DNA from: Fusarium oxysporum f. sp. lycopersici 4287
Lineage: Eukaryota; Ascomycota; Sordariomycetes; Hypocreales; Nectriaceae
Assembly (NCBI RefSeq): GCF_000149955.1
Contig: NC_030993.1
Location: forward strand, 1,459,048 to 1,523,047
Direction of reading: 5' to 3'
DNA: 64,000 bases
The notes beneath the pieces were generated by a model. That model saw nothing but the letters and a program-made list of their open reading frames with translations. It did not search any database and was not told the origin of the DNA. The number at the start of each line of letters is the position of its first letter. Positions within the stretch are counted from its first letter, which is position 1. Both the position numbers and the translations under genes were made by a program. Below are positions 11,802-23,724 of the stretch, one piece after another.

Positions 11802-12858
11802 AAGGAGGACTTTCTCAAGCCAGGATGCAAATGAAAATTGGTGTTTTAAATATCACTTCTGACGTGTTCAGAGGGGTTCTCGATGGAAAGCTCGTAGATC
11901 GAGGGATAGACCTTGATGGGTATAATCTAGAAGTTGGACATGTTTCGATTGTAGGTGCCAAGTGGATAATGATATAGAGGGTAAACAAAGCTTCTTATGC
12001 AGGGTGCGTCTTCGACGAAGGAGAACAAAGTGAGGCTGAGAACAAAATTCTAGGTTAGGGAGATTGGATGATGGATGATGGAATTTGTTTATAGGTGAGT
12101 GTGATCGAGATGGGAAGCCAGTTAGTTTCGTCGCGAAGCAATGAAAGGCATCAGGGTCTAAATAATTGTGGAGTTTTTCAAGTCGTCACCAGCTGCAAGC
12201 CATATGAAGGGTATATGGCAAAAACAAACGTCGGCCTGGAATCATACAATCCGGGGGGAAAAGATCAAGAAAAGATGCCACTCCGGCTCTCTGTGAGGAA
12301 TATATCATCGCAAAGAAACAATGCGCGAGGAGGCGGTAGGATATAAGTATCCATGCTTCTCCCTGATAAGGGACTCGTAACGGTCTACCTGGCACTACTC
12401 GACGGATAACGCGAGTAAGGTTAACGTTGGATCACCAGGCTCAACTCCACTCCCATGCCTTTAGGCCTGGTGACAAAGGATCCATCATCCTGTTGGCCAC
12501 TTGGCGGGAGCGGCGGCAGTGCCATAACTAACGACGATTCCAGGTTAAACCAAGTTTCACTTCTGTAGATGCTGCACGCGTGACCGACTTATGTTATTTA
12601 AACGGCGTCCCGTGCGGTCTGCAGCATCTCTTTGCAAGCTCACCACTGGCCCATCTCACTGCAGCCGCCCCAGTAAACAATGCATCCCCCACCTGGTGAA
12701 GGGTCCTGTCGCTAGCTCATTACATCATTTCTGGCACGGGCGTCTTACCATGTCTCACCTCCAAATCTTCGCTTGAATTCCATTCTACCGAAGCATTTTA
12801 GGTTCGATTGCACATTCAGCTTTGGCCATTGAGGCCGTGGTTCATCTCGAAGATTATA
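11802..12858. other. Shared upstream region of divergent MFS and thioredoxin-like genes
   Basis: This is about 1.06 kb between two divergent start codons. No coding potential is convincing and no specific operator can be named. Confidence 0.5.
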
Positions 12859-13547
12859 ATGCACACAATCACTTTACGCACTGGGCTCCGCCCTCTCTGT
12901 AATAAGGCACAGACGATACCTCGTTCATTCCAGCGAGCCTTGATCTCATCGACTACATCGCGACAGGCCAAGAACCAGATATACGCCCCGTAAGTCAAAT
13001 TGCTTGCTTTGATAGATCACATGTCTCCGCACATGTTCCCCCCTTGCAATCCATTTGTCGATCGCTGTCTTTGTCTCCCTCTGCCGAGAAATAGCTTGTC
13101 TGTTGACCGCCAGCTAGTATCCGCAACAATGACTCTTTCTCAACCTACCTTTCACTCTCGACATCGTCCCGGACCCCCCTGCTGACCCTGTGGACCGCCT
13201 CATGGTGCTCAACCTGCAAAGTCGTAAGCCCTCTCATCAGAGATCTTGTCGAGTCTGGCGTTGGCGAAGAGGAGGGAGGCGTGTCTCTCGCGACTGTTGA
13301 GTTTGATTCACCGGATATCATGTCAGGAAGTCCCAACTTAGCCATGACTTACATGATCACCAGCATTCCCACGCTCTTAAGTTTCGATGGTGGGGAGGCA
13401 CAAACAGCGACCAAGCTATCGGATGCCAGAAAGCTCGCCGACAGGGAGTTTCTGAAGGAATGGATTCGAACTGAAGCCAGGAGACATGGTGGCCGTGGAG
13501 GTGGAGGAGGCGGATCGTCTATCTTTGGAGGTCTATTTGGCAAATAA
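12859..13547 (+). CDS. Thioredoxin-like protein, probably mitochondrial
   Basis: This is a thioredoxin-fold protein of about 186 aa. Exons are 12859-12989 and 13118-13547 (GTAAGT donor, GCTAG acceptor), joining IYAP to IRNNDSFSTYL. The N-terminus (MHTITLRTGLRPLCNKAQ then RSFQRALISSTTSRQ) is rich in Arg, Ser and Thr and free of acidic residues, which suggests a mitochondrial presequence. The active site is W73-C-S-T-C-K in TLWTASWCSTCKVVSP. A beta strand follows (VSLATVEFDSPD), then the cis-Pro loop ITSIPTLLSF, which is typical of thioredoxins. The C-terminus is a glycine-rich tail (RHGGRGGGGGGSSIFGGLFGK). The start was chosen at the ATG giving the presequence; an in-frame ATG at 12808 would add 17 residues. 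The redox partner is unknown. Confidence 0.88.
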
Positions 13548-14611
13548 GGCAACATCAATTAAAACTCATCAATGATCTGTATAATAGACGCGGTTCCAGG
13601 ATATTTTCCGCCTTCTGAACCATGGCAACAATATCACAGCCAGATATCTTGAAGCTCACGGTATCAATAACACCCATCACAGATGCTCGAGCAACACCAA
13701 CACGTCGGGCCGGGAGACAGGTATCTGTTGCCTAGAATCTACTCGCTTCGAATTGTTGACATGCTCGTCATTACTCGCTCTCGGCCACTTTACCCAGGAA
13801 AAGTAGTACCACAGAGAGGGACGTGACGGGGTTCATTAGGTCAAGCCCGCATCATATCCTAGAGCCTGGTACTTGGCCTTTGATACTGGCCGTACACACA
13901 AACGCCAAGGTTGATATCTCTTCCTGAACGTGGTCCTTATCTGGGGGATTTATTCGTTACCTTAAATCTTGGTTGTTGTTAGGCCGAATGAAAACTGTCG
14001 ATCCAAAGGGAGCCTTGACCGTTATTGAGGCCCTAGAATCCACGGATAAATTTGTGTTATACGAAAGTCACCAGCTGACGATTTGCTTAAACTCCAGTCT
14101 TAAGGAGGGGGGTGAGATGGGAAGTTAGACAGACACACCATCTTCTTATGAGCGCTAGCAGGCTTGAGAATTTTGTTAGTCTTGATGGCGATGGTACTCT
14201 ATAAAGGAACAGTTCGTCCTGGTACGGCGAGGTTGAACATTCCCTCCTAGAGATTAGAGCACAGAATTCGCGATGTGGTGAGTGTTAAGGTTAAATTTGC
14301 AATGATTTTCAGCTTCGCCCCTCCTTGAACGGTCAAGTTTGTGTCATGTTGGTAAACCATAATGAACCAGATGGAAATAAACTTCTTCCACAGACTCCTA
14401 CTTACTCATATTCCAGATTGGAACAGGATTCTTCACACATTTACTTTATGGTTCAAAGGATTTCCAATACGCGGTAGTTAGGAGTTGATTTTGCCTATCA
14501 CCCACGGGTTCCTTTCGCTCCACTAAGCACTGAATTTCTCGCACAGTGCCACTGAATCCTCAAAATATTTTGTATCATCCCAATAATTACCTCTAATATT
14601 TCAATCCCAAA
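13548..14611. other. Intergenic between thioredoxin-like gene and ELP6
   Basis: I see no gene, RNA or clear repeat here. It probably holds the 3' UTR of the thioredoxin-like gene and the ELP6 promoter. Confidence 0.5.
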
Positions 14612-15520
14612 ATGGCTTCTACTTCACGGATACCTCATCTTTTGGAGCCCTACATCTCTCTACCTCCAGAGTCCTCGCTCAATCTTGTCACCAGCGTGCT
14701 TGGTGCAAGCGCGAACTGGCTGGTTCTACGCCATGTGTATTCATACCTGAGAGGTAGTACAGATGGGGATGAGAGCGCCAAGGACACAGGCGTCGTACTG
14801 CTGAGCTTCATGAGAGATGGTGCCTTTTGGAAAGAGGGCGCTACAAAATTGGTAACAAGTTCTCAAATCAATGGACCATTTGTATAGGGAAATACTGATA
14901 TTGGCCAGGGCCTTGATTTAGATGCCCTAAGCAGAGCAGGACGCTTCACATTCATCGACGGTTTCTCAGGACTCTATGGTGAAGCTAAGACCGGGGTGCC
15001 AGGCACACGAAAAGAGAGAACGCTTCGGAGTACGAAGCTTGCAGACATCAAAAGGGAAATTGAAGGTGCTATCGCGGATTTGCGTGCGTCGCGTAAGATA
15101 CTTGTTATCGACCAACTTGATGCGCTTCTCGCTGTCACCGATGACTCAACCACAAGTCTCACACTTCAAGACGCTGTTCTTAGCCTACGCAGTGTAAGTT
15201 TCGGCTTAGAAGAAGTGCGTCACTCACTAAATCCTTCGCAGCTTGTTCACAGTACGCTACTCATCCTGTCAGCCGACGTGCCTCTTGTTGCTACCCAAGT
15301 TACGACGCTTGAGCGAGAGCACGCCAGCCTCGTGCTTTCTTCAGCGCATGAAGCTGACATGGTGATGGCCCTACGGATGCTTGATACAGGGACAGCGAGG
15401 GATGTCAGTGGTGTAGTGCGTATTACAGGACCTGGAGCAGAGGGCTTGGGTGGTGCTACTGAGTATTTATATCATGTGGTTGCGGACGGTGGGGTTAAGG
15501 TCTTTGAAAGAGGGACATGA
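14612..15520 (+). CDS. ELP6: Elongator complex subunit 6
   Basis: Elp6 is one of three RecA-fold subunits (Elp4-Elp5-Elp6) forming the hexameric ring of Elongator, which modifies wobble uridines in tRNA. Exons 14612-14851, 14909-15193 and 15242-15520 give 267 aa. Characteristic stretches are MASTSRIPHLLEPYISLPPE at the start, GVVLLSFMRDGAFWKEGATKL, GRFTFIDGFSGLYG, the strand ASRKILVIDQLDALLAV and HSTLLILSADVPLVA. As usual for Elp6, no classical P-loop lysine motif is seen. The second intron (15194-15241, GTAAGT...CGCAG) is 48 nt, a multiple of three, and lacks an in-frame stop, so its retention would add 16 residues. The identity rests on overall resemblance to the fungal family. Confidence 0.82.
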
Positions 15521-16079
15521 TGGATGCGAAATAGGAACCAAAATCAAAGTCAAGAGCAACCGTCGTGGCAGTTGCGAGAATGTTAATCTCAGAACCGCCG
15601 CTTGAGAGCCTTTGAGTTTACAGGTCATACCTCATTCAACAGGGTATCATGCACGAGAACGCGGATTTCCATGACAGACGAATAGAACTTTTCCTCACAA
15701 ATGTCCACTCAATCGCCACAGGTACGTTCATGCAGAATCAAGATGCCATTTCAGAACCTCGTAACCGAAACCCTATAGAATCTCAGAAGAGCAAAAGGGT
15801 TCTTTTTTTTACTTCCTTGCTCAAACATGTAAAACACCATGCCCATGCTCCAAGCCGCACCTTTACGCTCCTTTCATCCACGAACCGGCAAACACGACCG
15901 CCCGTCCCAATCACCACCCTAACTCCGGTTCCAACCAGATTGTCCTTGGGTCTAGGCTCATGCTATGAGCCGCCATTGCTGTTGTGTGTTCTCGAAGGAG
16001 CGGGTGTTCTAGCGTCCGTGGTGGAAGAGGGGTAGGCCGGAGAGGTGGTGGAAGGGATCAGAAGGGATGCGGTCCCCAT
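15521..16079. other. Intergenic between convergent ELP6 and eL37
   Basis: Overlapping 3' flanks of two convergent genes. Open frames here (for example 15649-16035 plus) look like chance frames. Confidence 0.5.
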
Positions 16080-16713
16080 TTAGGCCTTCTCAGCGGTAGC
16101 GCCTCGAGCGCCCTTGGGGGTACCAGTCTGGAAACCGTTCTTGAATCGTCGGGACACATCCTTGAGGTAGCGAGTGCGGCCAGTACCGACGGTCTTTCTT
16201 CGCTTAGCCTTCTCGGACCAGTTGTCTGTCGATGCAGTCAGTAATGCTGTCCAAGAGCGTCGAGTACTCGATATCGGTTTGTCGACGCCATCTGTGAGAA
16301 GTTCACATACACTTGCGGATCTTGGCAGCGGGGTAGCCGCAAGAAGAGCACTCATGCTTCTGAACGTGAAGAGAGCGGCGACCTATTTGAGATTCCATCA
16401 GTATTTCCGTCCACTTTGATGTTTCCAAGCCCCGCCGTTCAGAGATTCCTCGATTCGCGCATCGTTTATTTTCGGCGTCGGCTTTATTTCGAATATCCGT
16501 TGCACAGATCGAGGGCTGTCTGAACAGCGAGACAAGAGGGCATAAGAACTAACCGCATCGTCGGCACAGGGTGTGCGTCTTGTTGTGACGCTTACCGAAG
16601 CTGGAGGTACCCTTCGCTGTTGAGACGCATTAGCAAAAACTCTTGTAATCCTCTCGGGAGAAGTATCGTCTGCTGTCGTTTCGCGAGCAGCTGACGAGCG
16701 GCGACGTACTCAT
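16080..16713 (-). CDS. RPL37: 60S ribosomal protein eL37
   Basis: This is a zinc-ribbon protein of the large ribosomal subunit. Four exons: 16710-16713 (only ATG A), 16554-16616, 16311-16382 and 16080-16225; together 94 aa, the normal size. The sequence begins [20 protein letters not shown]. The four zinc ligands lie in CRRC and CSSC, and the basic tail includes [12 protein letters not shown] and [17 protein letters not shown]. Donors are GTACGT, GTTAGT and GTATGT, each with an AG acceptor. A four-base first exon and intron-rich 5' end are typical of fungal ribosomal protein genes. I looked for an intronic snoRNA and saw no clear C/D or H/ACA boxes. Confidence 0.95.
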
Positions 16714-17106
16714 CTTGGCTGTGGTGTTTGGGCGGTTAGTTGAATGGCGATCGAGAAATTCTCAATTTGGGAGACCTATTTTGGCGAAGCGAATTTACAA
16801 AGGAACGGGATGTGTGTGGGCGATTAGACAGATGGTCATGTGATTTGATTTTTCGCAGTTATGTTGGGTCTGAAAGGACCAATTAACAGCGACTAACGTT
16901 GTTGTGTGAGCCCTAAAGGGATGACAGCTACCGATGATTCGGTGGGTGCGAAGTTGCACGTGATGGCTTAAACACCCACCAAACTTAGCGTCTTTGTAAA
17001 CAGAAGTGCCAGGTTGGGCGATGAGTTTCTCGTGTCCTCCCTTTGGAGGCTTGGGAGGATACAAATGCATATGAGTGCTTTGCTGTAAGGTATTGATGGA
17101 CTAAGT

Positions 17107-17148
17107 AAGGTACCTAAGATAAGCATAGGTAGTACCTTACTAGGTAGA
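17107..17148. repeat. TACCTAGG-type palindromic cluster
   Basis: Alternating AAGGTACCTAAG and TAGGTAGTACCTTACTAGG elements form overlapping short palindromes, similar to those at 2731, 55357 and 63899. Confidence 0.55.
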
Positions 17149-17440
17149 TGCCTTGTAGATGCCATCTCCAGGTCTTATGTAAGTGTTGCCAGAGGAGGGC
17201 GTAAAGTGGAGGTGATACTATCTAAGGTACTATATGCCATATAAGAGGGAAGGTATAATACAATAGGCAGGAACGTCCTCTTAAGCTGTCTTACTTTGAC
17301 TTTCTTCTTTTCTTTTTTCCTCTTGGCTTTTTAATATAAGAAACAGTAAGTCAATCATCTCATATTTTATTTTTACTCTCTCTTCCCCTTGCCTATAATG
17401 CATATCCTATGTAGCTGCCAGTGCAGTATAAATAGAATCC

Positions 17441-17520
17441 TGGCTTCCACTGATTAAGTCTTGACTTCCATCGACGGAGTCTTGACTTCCACCTCTTCAC
17501 TTACACTGATTGAGTCTTGT
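17441..17520. repeat. Imperfect short tandem repeat
   Basis: Three loosely matching copies of a roughly 21-30 nt unit contain TTCCA and GAGTCTTG or AAGTCTTG (CACTGATTAAGTCTTGACTT, GACGGAGTCTTGACTTCCA, CACTGATTGAGTCTTG). Confidence 0.45.
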
Positions 17521-17812
17521 ATAACAGTTACTTCGTAAATAAAGCCCATCGGCTCTGAACGACAATATGAACATCAATCTTAATTGAAGGTACAGCTGTA
17601 ATTCAAATGCTCGTAAATTTCCACTTGTATCCAACCAGCTTCTCCCGAAAAGTCCGTGAACATTAATCATCATTGAGGTATCTCGCACGTGTAGTAAGAA
17701 ACATTGCCAAGTAACAAACAGCCTAGACCATAACGCCTCGAAATTCCTTCAGTTATTCAAATCTTTCTTCCCAAAACCATTCACATGAACGACTGTTTAT
17801 AAGATTGGTTAC

Positions 17813-20315
17813 TTAGTTCCAAGTTGAAGGTCCAATAAACGAGCCCTTTGGAACTGTCTTCGAGACCGCCGTGGTCTTCCAGTCCATCGTCTCCAAAGCG
17901 CCATAGTTACCCCACCAATTGGGGGGAGAAGCACTCGTCAGGTACAAGGTGAAGAAAATCACCATCGTTGACATGATGAGGCCACAATCCAGTGCCGCCG
18001 AAGTGACGTAGTTGTACTGGAGCCACCAGCCCGTGTATCTTCTCTTGACGAAGCGATTGAAGAATGCACCGACCATGCCCCAGCAGAGGTAAATATATAC
18101 AGAGGCTGGGGGCAACATACCAGCACCACCGTAGATAAGGGGGGTGCTGACGTATCGCCAGATTGAACGAGGCCACTTGCGGGCCAGCAGCCATGTGATG
18201 ATTGGTGTGACAGCACCGACCAGCCAGAACCACTGGAGCGATGAGTAGATTGAGCCATGGCTGAATATACGCGCGGGGCCGATGGCTCCCCAGATAACAG
18301 AGGCTGTGTAGAAGACGCGACCACCTGGGCAGGTATAGTTGTTGGGCTGGTCAATCGCACAAACGTCAGGAATGTGTCCCAGTGCCCAGTTCATCACGCA
18401 AATCTGTACAATAGCCGACCAGATTGAGGCAACCAGCTGTGATGAAAACATGACTCTGGGAGGGACCTTCATGTAGTGACCAAGCTTGAGATCCTGTGCA
18501 AAGTAAAGTGCCTGGCCCATGCAGATGTAGCCGTAATTCTTGAACATCATCATGGCCATAGGGCGACCAGGAACCATGTAGCCAATGATGAACTCAGTCA
18601 GAACATTAAGACCGAGCTGGATATTGGTGATAGCCTGAACAACACCGATAGGGATCAACCACAGCACGGGAATGAGGAGGCAGATGAAGTACGCCCAGAC
18701 GGGAAAGCCAGTTGGCCAACCAGCAATCACGCCAATGGAAATAGCAACCATAACGATGAAAAGAGCTGATGAGTGTCAGTATGAAAAGGTATTGGGTTTG
18801 TTACAATGACACCAAACTTACTCGCATACCACCAATCCTCAGCATCTCGGTACTTCTTCATCAATCGCATGTGAACGTCATCCTCCTGATTGCGGGCCAG
18901 CTTGAATTGTCTCCAGATCTCATGTCCATGGTAGAGCACAACGTGAACAACAACAGCTGTAACAGCTGCAAAGGACAGACCGTAAGAAAGAGCAAACTGC
19001 GTCGGTAGGAAGAGTGGCGAGTACTCCTTGTAAGCTGTTTCGTTGAACTGGAAGTTGTTGTCGAGGATTCTCGTAACATTGTAGATGGCGCCTGTGTTGT
19101 CGTAGGACTCGGATGACTGAACTGGGAAGTAATCCGCATACCAGGTACCTGTAAAGTGGATGCCCATTGAAATACAGATGAAGAAAACAATGATACCCAG
19201 GAGAACGTTCGCTATGGCGTGGAAAGGTGGGATCAGAGGGGACTGTAGGTAACCGCTGTACACGGTCCAATCGAAGGATGTAGGCATCAAGCCATAGCCG
19301 GTCATGCCACCAAAAATCTTGTTGACTGTGACGTTGTGGGGTGCAAGCCAGCAAACCCAGGTGAAGTAAGAAAGACCTTTGAAGATCCAACCTGGGAACC
19401 AGTACCAAACAAAACCTCCAGCTCCGACGATTAAGAACCATCTATACCGTCCCATCTTCCAGCCATTGGTCTTGGTAGGGTCCGAGCCGGAGTGATCGTG
19501 AAGCGTATAGAACAAGGCACAATTGACCAAGTCAGTGGGCCAGATCATAGCAGCCGGCCACACCAGAAAGCGACGGGCAAGTCCAGCCAATCCATATCCA
19601 GTGCAAAGAGTCGTGATGCCAAATAGGATCTGGAACGCCCAGCCAAACTTTTGGCCGTAGAAGATTTGCTGCGCGAGGAGTACATCAGTTGCGTAGAGAA
19701 CACCGCCACCGTAGGCCGCCTATTCGAGTTAGTGATGCTTATGAGGAAGAGGAAAACTGTGCATACATTGGACATGGCGACAATTACCACATGCTCCTTG
19801 TAGTTGAATTTACCGGGCTTGAGATTGAATTTGAGACCGAACAAGGTCCATTCTCGATCAGGCATGATCAAGTCCCAGCCAAGACCTAACGGATAGGCGA
19901 CAAGCTGGACCACGTAGGTAGTGACTGTAACACTGGGGTTTCGCAACGAGAAGAGCATATTCACACCAGAACCGATGGTGCAAAGAATCAACCCGATAGT
20001 CCAGGCACGGATGGTGTTGGCAGGGACATCAACATCGTAGTTTCGGACGACAGATCGGACTTCGGGATAGGGACTGTTGTCCTCCATGAGCGCGTGCTCA
20101 ATCTCAATCCCCTTCTCGGCATTTCCAGTCGCGATAGCGGCGTCGACATCTGTGAGGTCATCGATGGGCAGATTGGGATCGAACTTGTGAGACTTCTCGA
20201 ACTGCTGTAGATTCTCGAGGTAATCACGACCGGAAGCGGAGACGGTCTCGAGAGGGCCGGGGATTGGGATAATATCCTCGGCCTCGTGGCGTTTGCGAAA
20301 GAGAGACGGCGCCAT
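17813..20315 (-). CDS. OPT-family oligopeptide transporter
   Basis: This is a proton-coupled oligopeptide transporter of the OPT family, expected in the plasma membrane and importing small peptides such as tetra/pentapeptides or glutathione. Exons 19767-20315, 18822-19719 and 17813-18765 give 799 aa, the usual fungal length. The soluble N-terminus (MAPSLFRKRHEAEDIIPIPG) leads to NTIRAWTIGLILCTIGSG and the family motif NMLFSLRNPSVTV. Many hydrophobic segments follow, with conserved pieces such as WPAAMIWPTDLVNCALF, VCWLAPHNVTVNKIFGG, FKNYGYICMGQALYFAQDLK and the C-terminal FFNRFVKRRYTGWWLQYNYV. Introns have GTATGC and GTAAGT donors. The start is the ATG giving MAPSL; an upstream in-frame ATG at 20342 is less likely. 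The exact substrate cannot be read from the sequence. Confidence 0.93.
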
Positions 20316-22645
20316 GATAATTGATACCCTCTGCTCGAGCAATGGATTGTTTCAGCGACAGCGAACCGACGTCGACGCGTGGTTTGAAGCCCGCTATGAT
20401 AGCGACAACAACAACGGCCTTTGGTCTTGTGGTATTGAGAGACGATGTTGAAGCGAAGGAGAAAGCCGACAGCGGCGGCTGCTTTGCAGATGTGGTTATA
20501 CAGCCTGGGACCAGTACGGGGGGGATCTCGGCCCCAAGAACAAGGAGGGCCCAAGACTGAGGAGAAGTGTCGCTCCCCGCGAATCGCACATTGACACTGG
20601 ATGCTGTACTCTAGGAACAGCCATTAAAACCCTGTGCTAGACGACTTTGGCCATAGTGCGATTGTTCGTGCAATGCTATCGCGGGCGACGGCACAGTTGG
20701 ATCTAGACCACCTTCTCAATCAGGCATGGGCTCAGGCTAGACCTTGTCGACTGCAGACTTCGATGGCCCCCTGTGGTTCCTCAGTCTGAAAATTCGGACC
20801 TTTTGTTGAAAAAGCAGCATCTTTTGGTTCGTTGGTATTCTTGTTCGATTCTTTCGAGGCGGCAATGTGCAGAGTCGCCAAGTGTTTTAAACCATTTCAG
20901 CGATCATAGTAGTTCGGCTCCTCTCGACTTCGGCTAGGTTTTCCTATCGCAACGGCAGCCCAGCACGCCTAGGACGCCCTGTTTCTCCTGGATGTCACAT
21001 CAGGCATTGGCACGCCATTCTGTTATCTTATTCACCCAATGAACAAAGGCCCTGATGGCGTTCAAGCCTTCGGAGCGCTGCTTATCTCCAGCCTCTCCGG
21101 GGTTAGCCTCGGCCCACAAGATAACCGTGATGTACGTGAGAATACAGCGACTGGTGTGTGTGTGTCTCAGCGCCCAGCCTGGCACTTTTGTCAACATAAA
21201 CGGCTCGACCGGCTGTCAATCATGCTGAGAACGTCAAACGATGGGTAATTGCTTCCCTATCCTTGATCGATTCAGGGTCCAACCAGACTTCAATTCCCTC
21301 CTGAACCATGATGCCGGGTTCAAGGTCCTAGAGCCAGAATCCTTCTGGAAACTCGAGGGTTGAAGGTTGGTGGAATCTACCAGGCATGGATCATTCCAGG
21401 ACCTCTGCTCGTTTCGTCCTTTCAACTTGCTCAGCAGATACCGCATGTCAAAAAGTCCAATCTTTGATTTGATTGTCCCACCGAATTGACCTGGAAATCA
21501 GTTTCTTGCAAAAGGTCCTTTGTGAAGGCAAAGATGGTTCCATTTACCTCTGATCAGCCTCCATCACGTGGCGAACTTTTGTTAACTTATGCTCGGCTCA
21601 CATCCATTGCAACCAGAAATGATGGAACCTTTGATCAGACCACTGAAAGCTCTTGAAATCTCTGCCGAAAATTCCAACTCAGGGTTCGTCATAGTCAAGA
21701 AAAACTATGAAGTGGTTTCGGGCAAAACGATGGAGAATTTTGAGGCCTTTTGTTCGTCGAATGATATATTAAATTGAGCCTGGCTATAAATATGGCGAAC
21801 TGTACTCCGTAAAGACCCACTGAATTTAACCACACCTGAAGTTCATGTGTAAGTGAACTTTGACAGAATAAAGAGGTTTTCTTCTTCCGTCAACAACCAC
21901 AAAGCTATCACCAAATGTGCCTAAAGGACGCAATTGCCGAGAAACATATATGTGCTCTGATTGGTTGCTCTTTGTATACATAAGGTACACAAGCCAATTT
22001 TGTCGTTTTGTCATACCGTACATCTTGCCGACAGTGGATAAAGATAGGTAGCCGTTGTAGTGGAAGGGAGCATTGGATCACGACAAATTATTTCCAGCGA
22101 TTCATAAGTGCAAACAAACAGGCTTTCAAGTCATTTCAGGTTCCATATTCGAAGGTAGTGTCAACTACGACGTCTTCCCTTGGAAGCCAGTCACCACTAA
22201 TCATCGCCAAAGACTTGATGGAAATACAAGATGGATAATCTTGTTCTCTATTGCTTATCCATCACGACTTCGCAGACAAATACCTACGTAGCGAGACTTT
22301 CCACGTTGTGTCAACCATTACCGTAGCGATATGTACCTAGGTATCAATTCGCTTTATTCGCTTTGCCATTGGCATTAACTCCTACAAATCACACACACTC
22401 GAGCTTGTGTATATGTGTTTGTTTCCTACAGCGGCAGCTTGTGTGGAAGCCAACTCCAACAGATGACGCACCGCTGCTGCCTACCTAGGTACCTTCACTT
22501 CACAGCAGTGGAGGCTATCGTTTCCTTCCACTCCAGCCAACTCTACCTACCTTTTCAATAAGTAAGGTAACCTCACGGAAGCAATCGTGAGGTAGACATC
22601 TTGCAAGGTGCATCTAAACCCGCCACTACCAAAACGTCCGGCATC
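20316..22645. other. Intergenic between divergent OPT and UCH genes
   Basis: About 2.3 kb without a supported gene. A short (GT)n-like run lies near 21152-21163. TACCTAGGTA motifs occur at about 22333-22344 and 22482-22495, within 320 bp of the UCH start. Small open frames (for example 21589-21777 plus) are not recognised. Confidence 0.45.
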
Positions 22646-23401
22646 ATGTCAACAACACCAGGAGTTTCCTTCAGAAAGGACGGTACAAAGACATTCATTC
22701 CGCTCGAAAATAATCCAGAAGTTTTCACCAAACTCATTCATAACCTGGGCGTTTCCGAGAAGCTCGGTTTTTACGATGTCTACAGCATTGACGAGCCTGA
22801 GCTGCTTGCCATGATCCCTCGTCCAGTTCATGCTCTGGTCTTCATCACTCCTACACCTATGTGGGCGCGCGTTCGTGAGAACGACCCAGGTTCAAAGGAG
22901 CTGAGTTACGATGGCTCTGGTCCAGACGAGCCAGTTGTGTGGTACAAACAAACTATAGGTCACGCTTGCGGTCTCATTGCTCTCCTTCACAGCGTGAGCA
23001 ACGGCACAGCCAAGAGCTTCATCAACACAAACTCGATCCTCGATAAGATTCTTAAGGAAACACAAGATCTCAAGCCTCTCCAACGCGCCAATCATCTCTA
23101 CAACTCGATAGAGTTGGAGAAGGCTCACATGGCTGCTGCAGTGACAGGTGACACTATAGCCCCTGCGAGCGAAGAGCCTAGCGGATATCATTTCATCAGC
23201 TTCGTTAAAGGCCAAGATGGTCATTTATACGATCTTGAAGGAGGTTGGGGAGGCCCGGTTGATTGCGGCACATTGGACGATGGTGAGGATCTTCTCAGCA
23301 ATAAGGCATTGGAAGTTACTGTCAAAAGATTTACCAAAGCTGCTGAGGGGAATCTTGAGTTCAGTATCATCGCACTTGCAACTGTTCCAGATGGCGCCTG
23401 A
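22646..23401 (+). CDS. Ubiquitin carboxyl-terminal hydrolase, UCH (peptidase C12) family
   Basis: This is a cysteine protease that removes small adducts from the ubiquitin C-terminus, the fungal counterpart of yeast Yuh1 and human UCH-L1/L3. The intronless 251-aa frame begins MSTTPGVSFRKDGTKTFIPL. The catalytic set is complete: Q102 and C108 in KQTIGHACGLIALLHS, H182 in SGYHFISFV, and D196 in HLYDLEGG. The active-site crossover loop corresponds to the segment after SIELEKAHMAAAVTGD. The start is the ATG at 22646; open codons upstream lack another ATG. There is no C-terminal extension of the UCH37/BAP1 type. Confidence 0.95.
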   Translation: MSTTPGVSFRKDGTKTFIPLENNPEVFTKLIHNLGVSEKLGFYDVYSIDEPELLAMIPRPVHALVFITPTPMWARVRENDPGSKELSYDGSGPDEPVVWYKQTIGHACGLIALLHSVSNGTAKSFINTNSILDKILKETQDLKPLQRANHLYNSIELEKAHMAAAVTGDTIAPASEEPSGYHFISFVKGQDGHLYDLEGGWGGPVDCGTLDDGEDLLSNKALEVTVKRFTKAAEGNLEFSIIALATVPDGA

Positions 23402-23724
23402 ATAAAGATCCATGGAAACCGACTGGTCACAAGAAAGCATGATATTAATGCATCGTTTACACCGGGCTTTCTCTTGTACGGTGGGTATTTCCTACGTGCC
23501 TGTCCTGGAGCATCAACTGATCTGATTGAATTTTCTCTGTGACACTCAGATAACCCCAAACCTGCCTAGGTACATATTGGAAGTCTTTCGGGATTGTGTA
23601 TCTGGTCTTTAGCGCCTAATATTTCACGACGGCCGTTGCGCAATAGAGCGAGTTGGTGCTTTCACAACTTGAATTTGTTACACCAGTCCTATGCATAGAT
23701 TTATCTGCCTGTTGTGGCAGTTTC
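23402..23724. other. 3' flank of the UCH gene
   Basis: No gene seen; presumably 3' UTR and spacer. Confidence 0.4.

Larger units (their letters stand above)
16714..17812. other. Intergenic, eL37 promoter and OPT 3' flank
   Basis: No gene seen. It includes TACCTAGG-type palindromes near 17107-17148 and an imperfect tandem repeat of a GACTTCCA-containing unit at about 17441-17520. Confidence 0.5.

Noticed and set aside
16383..16553. Possible snoRNA in eL37 intron 2
   Set aside because: No convincing paired C/D boxes or H/ACA structure could be seen.
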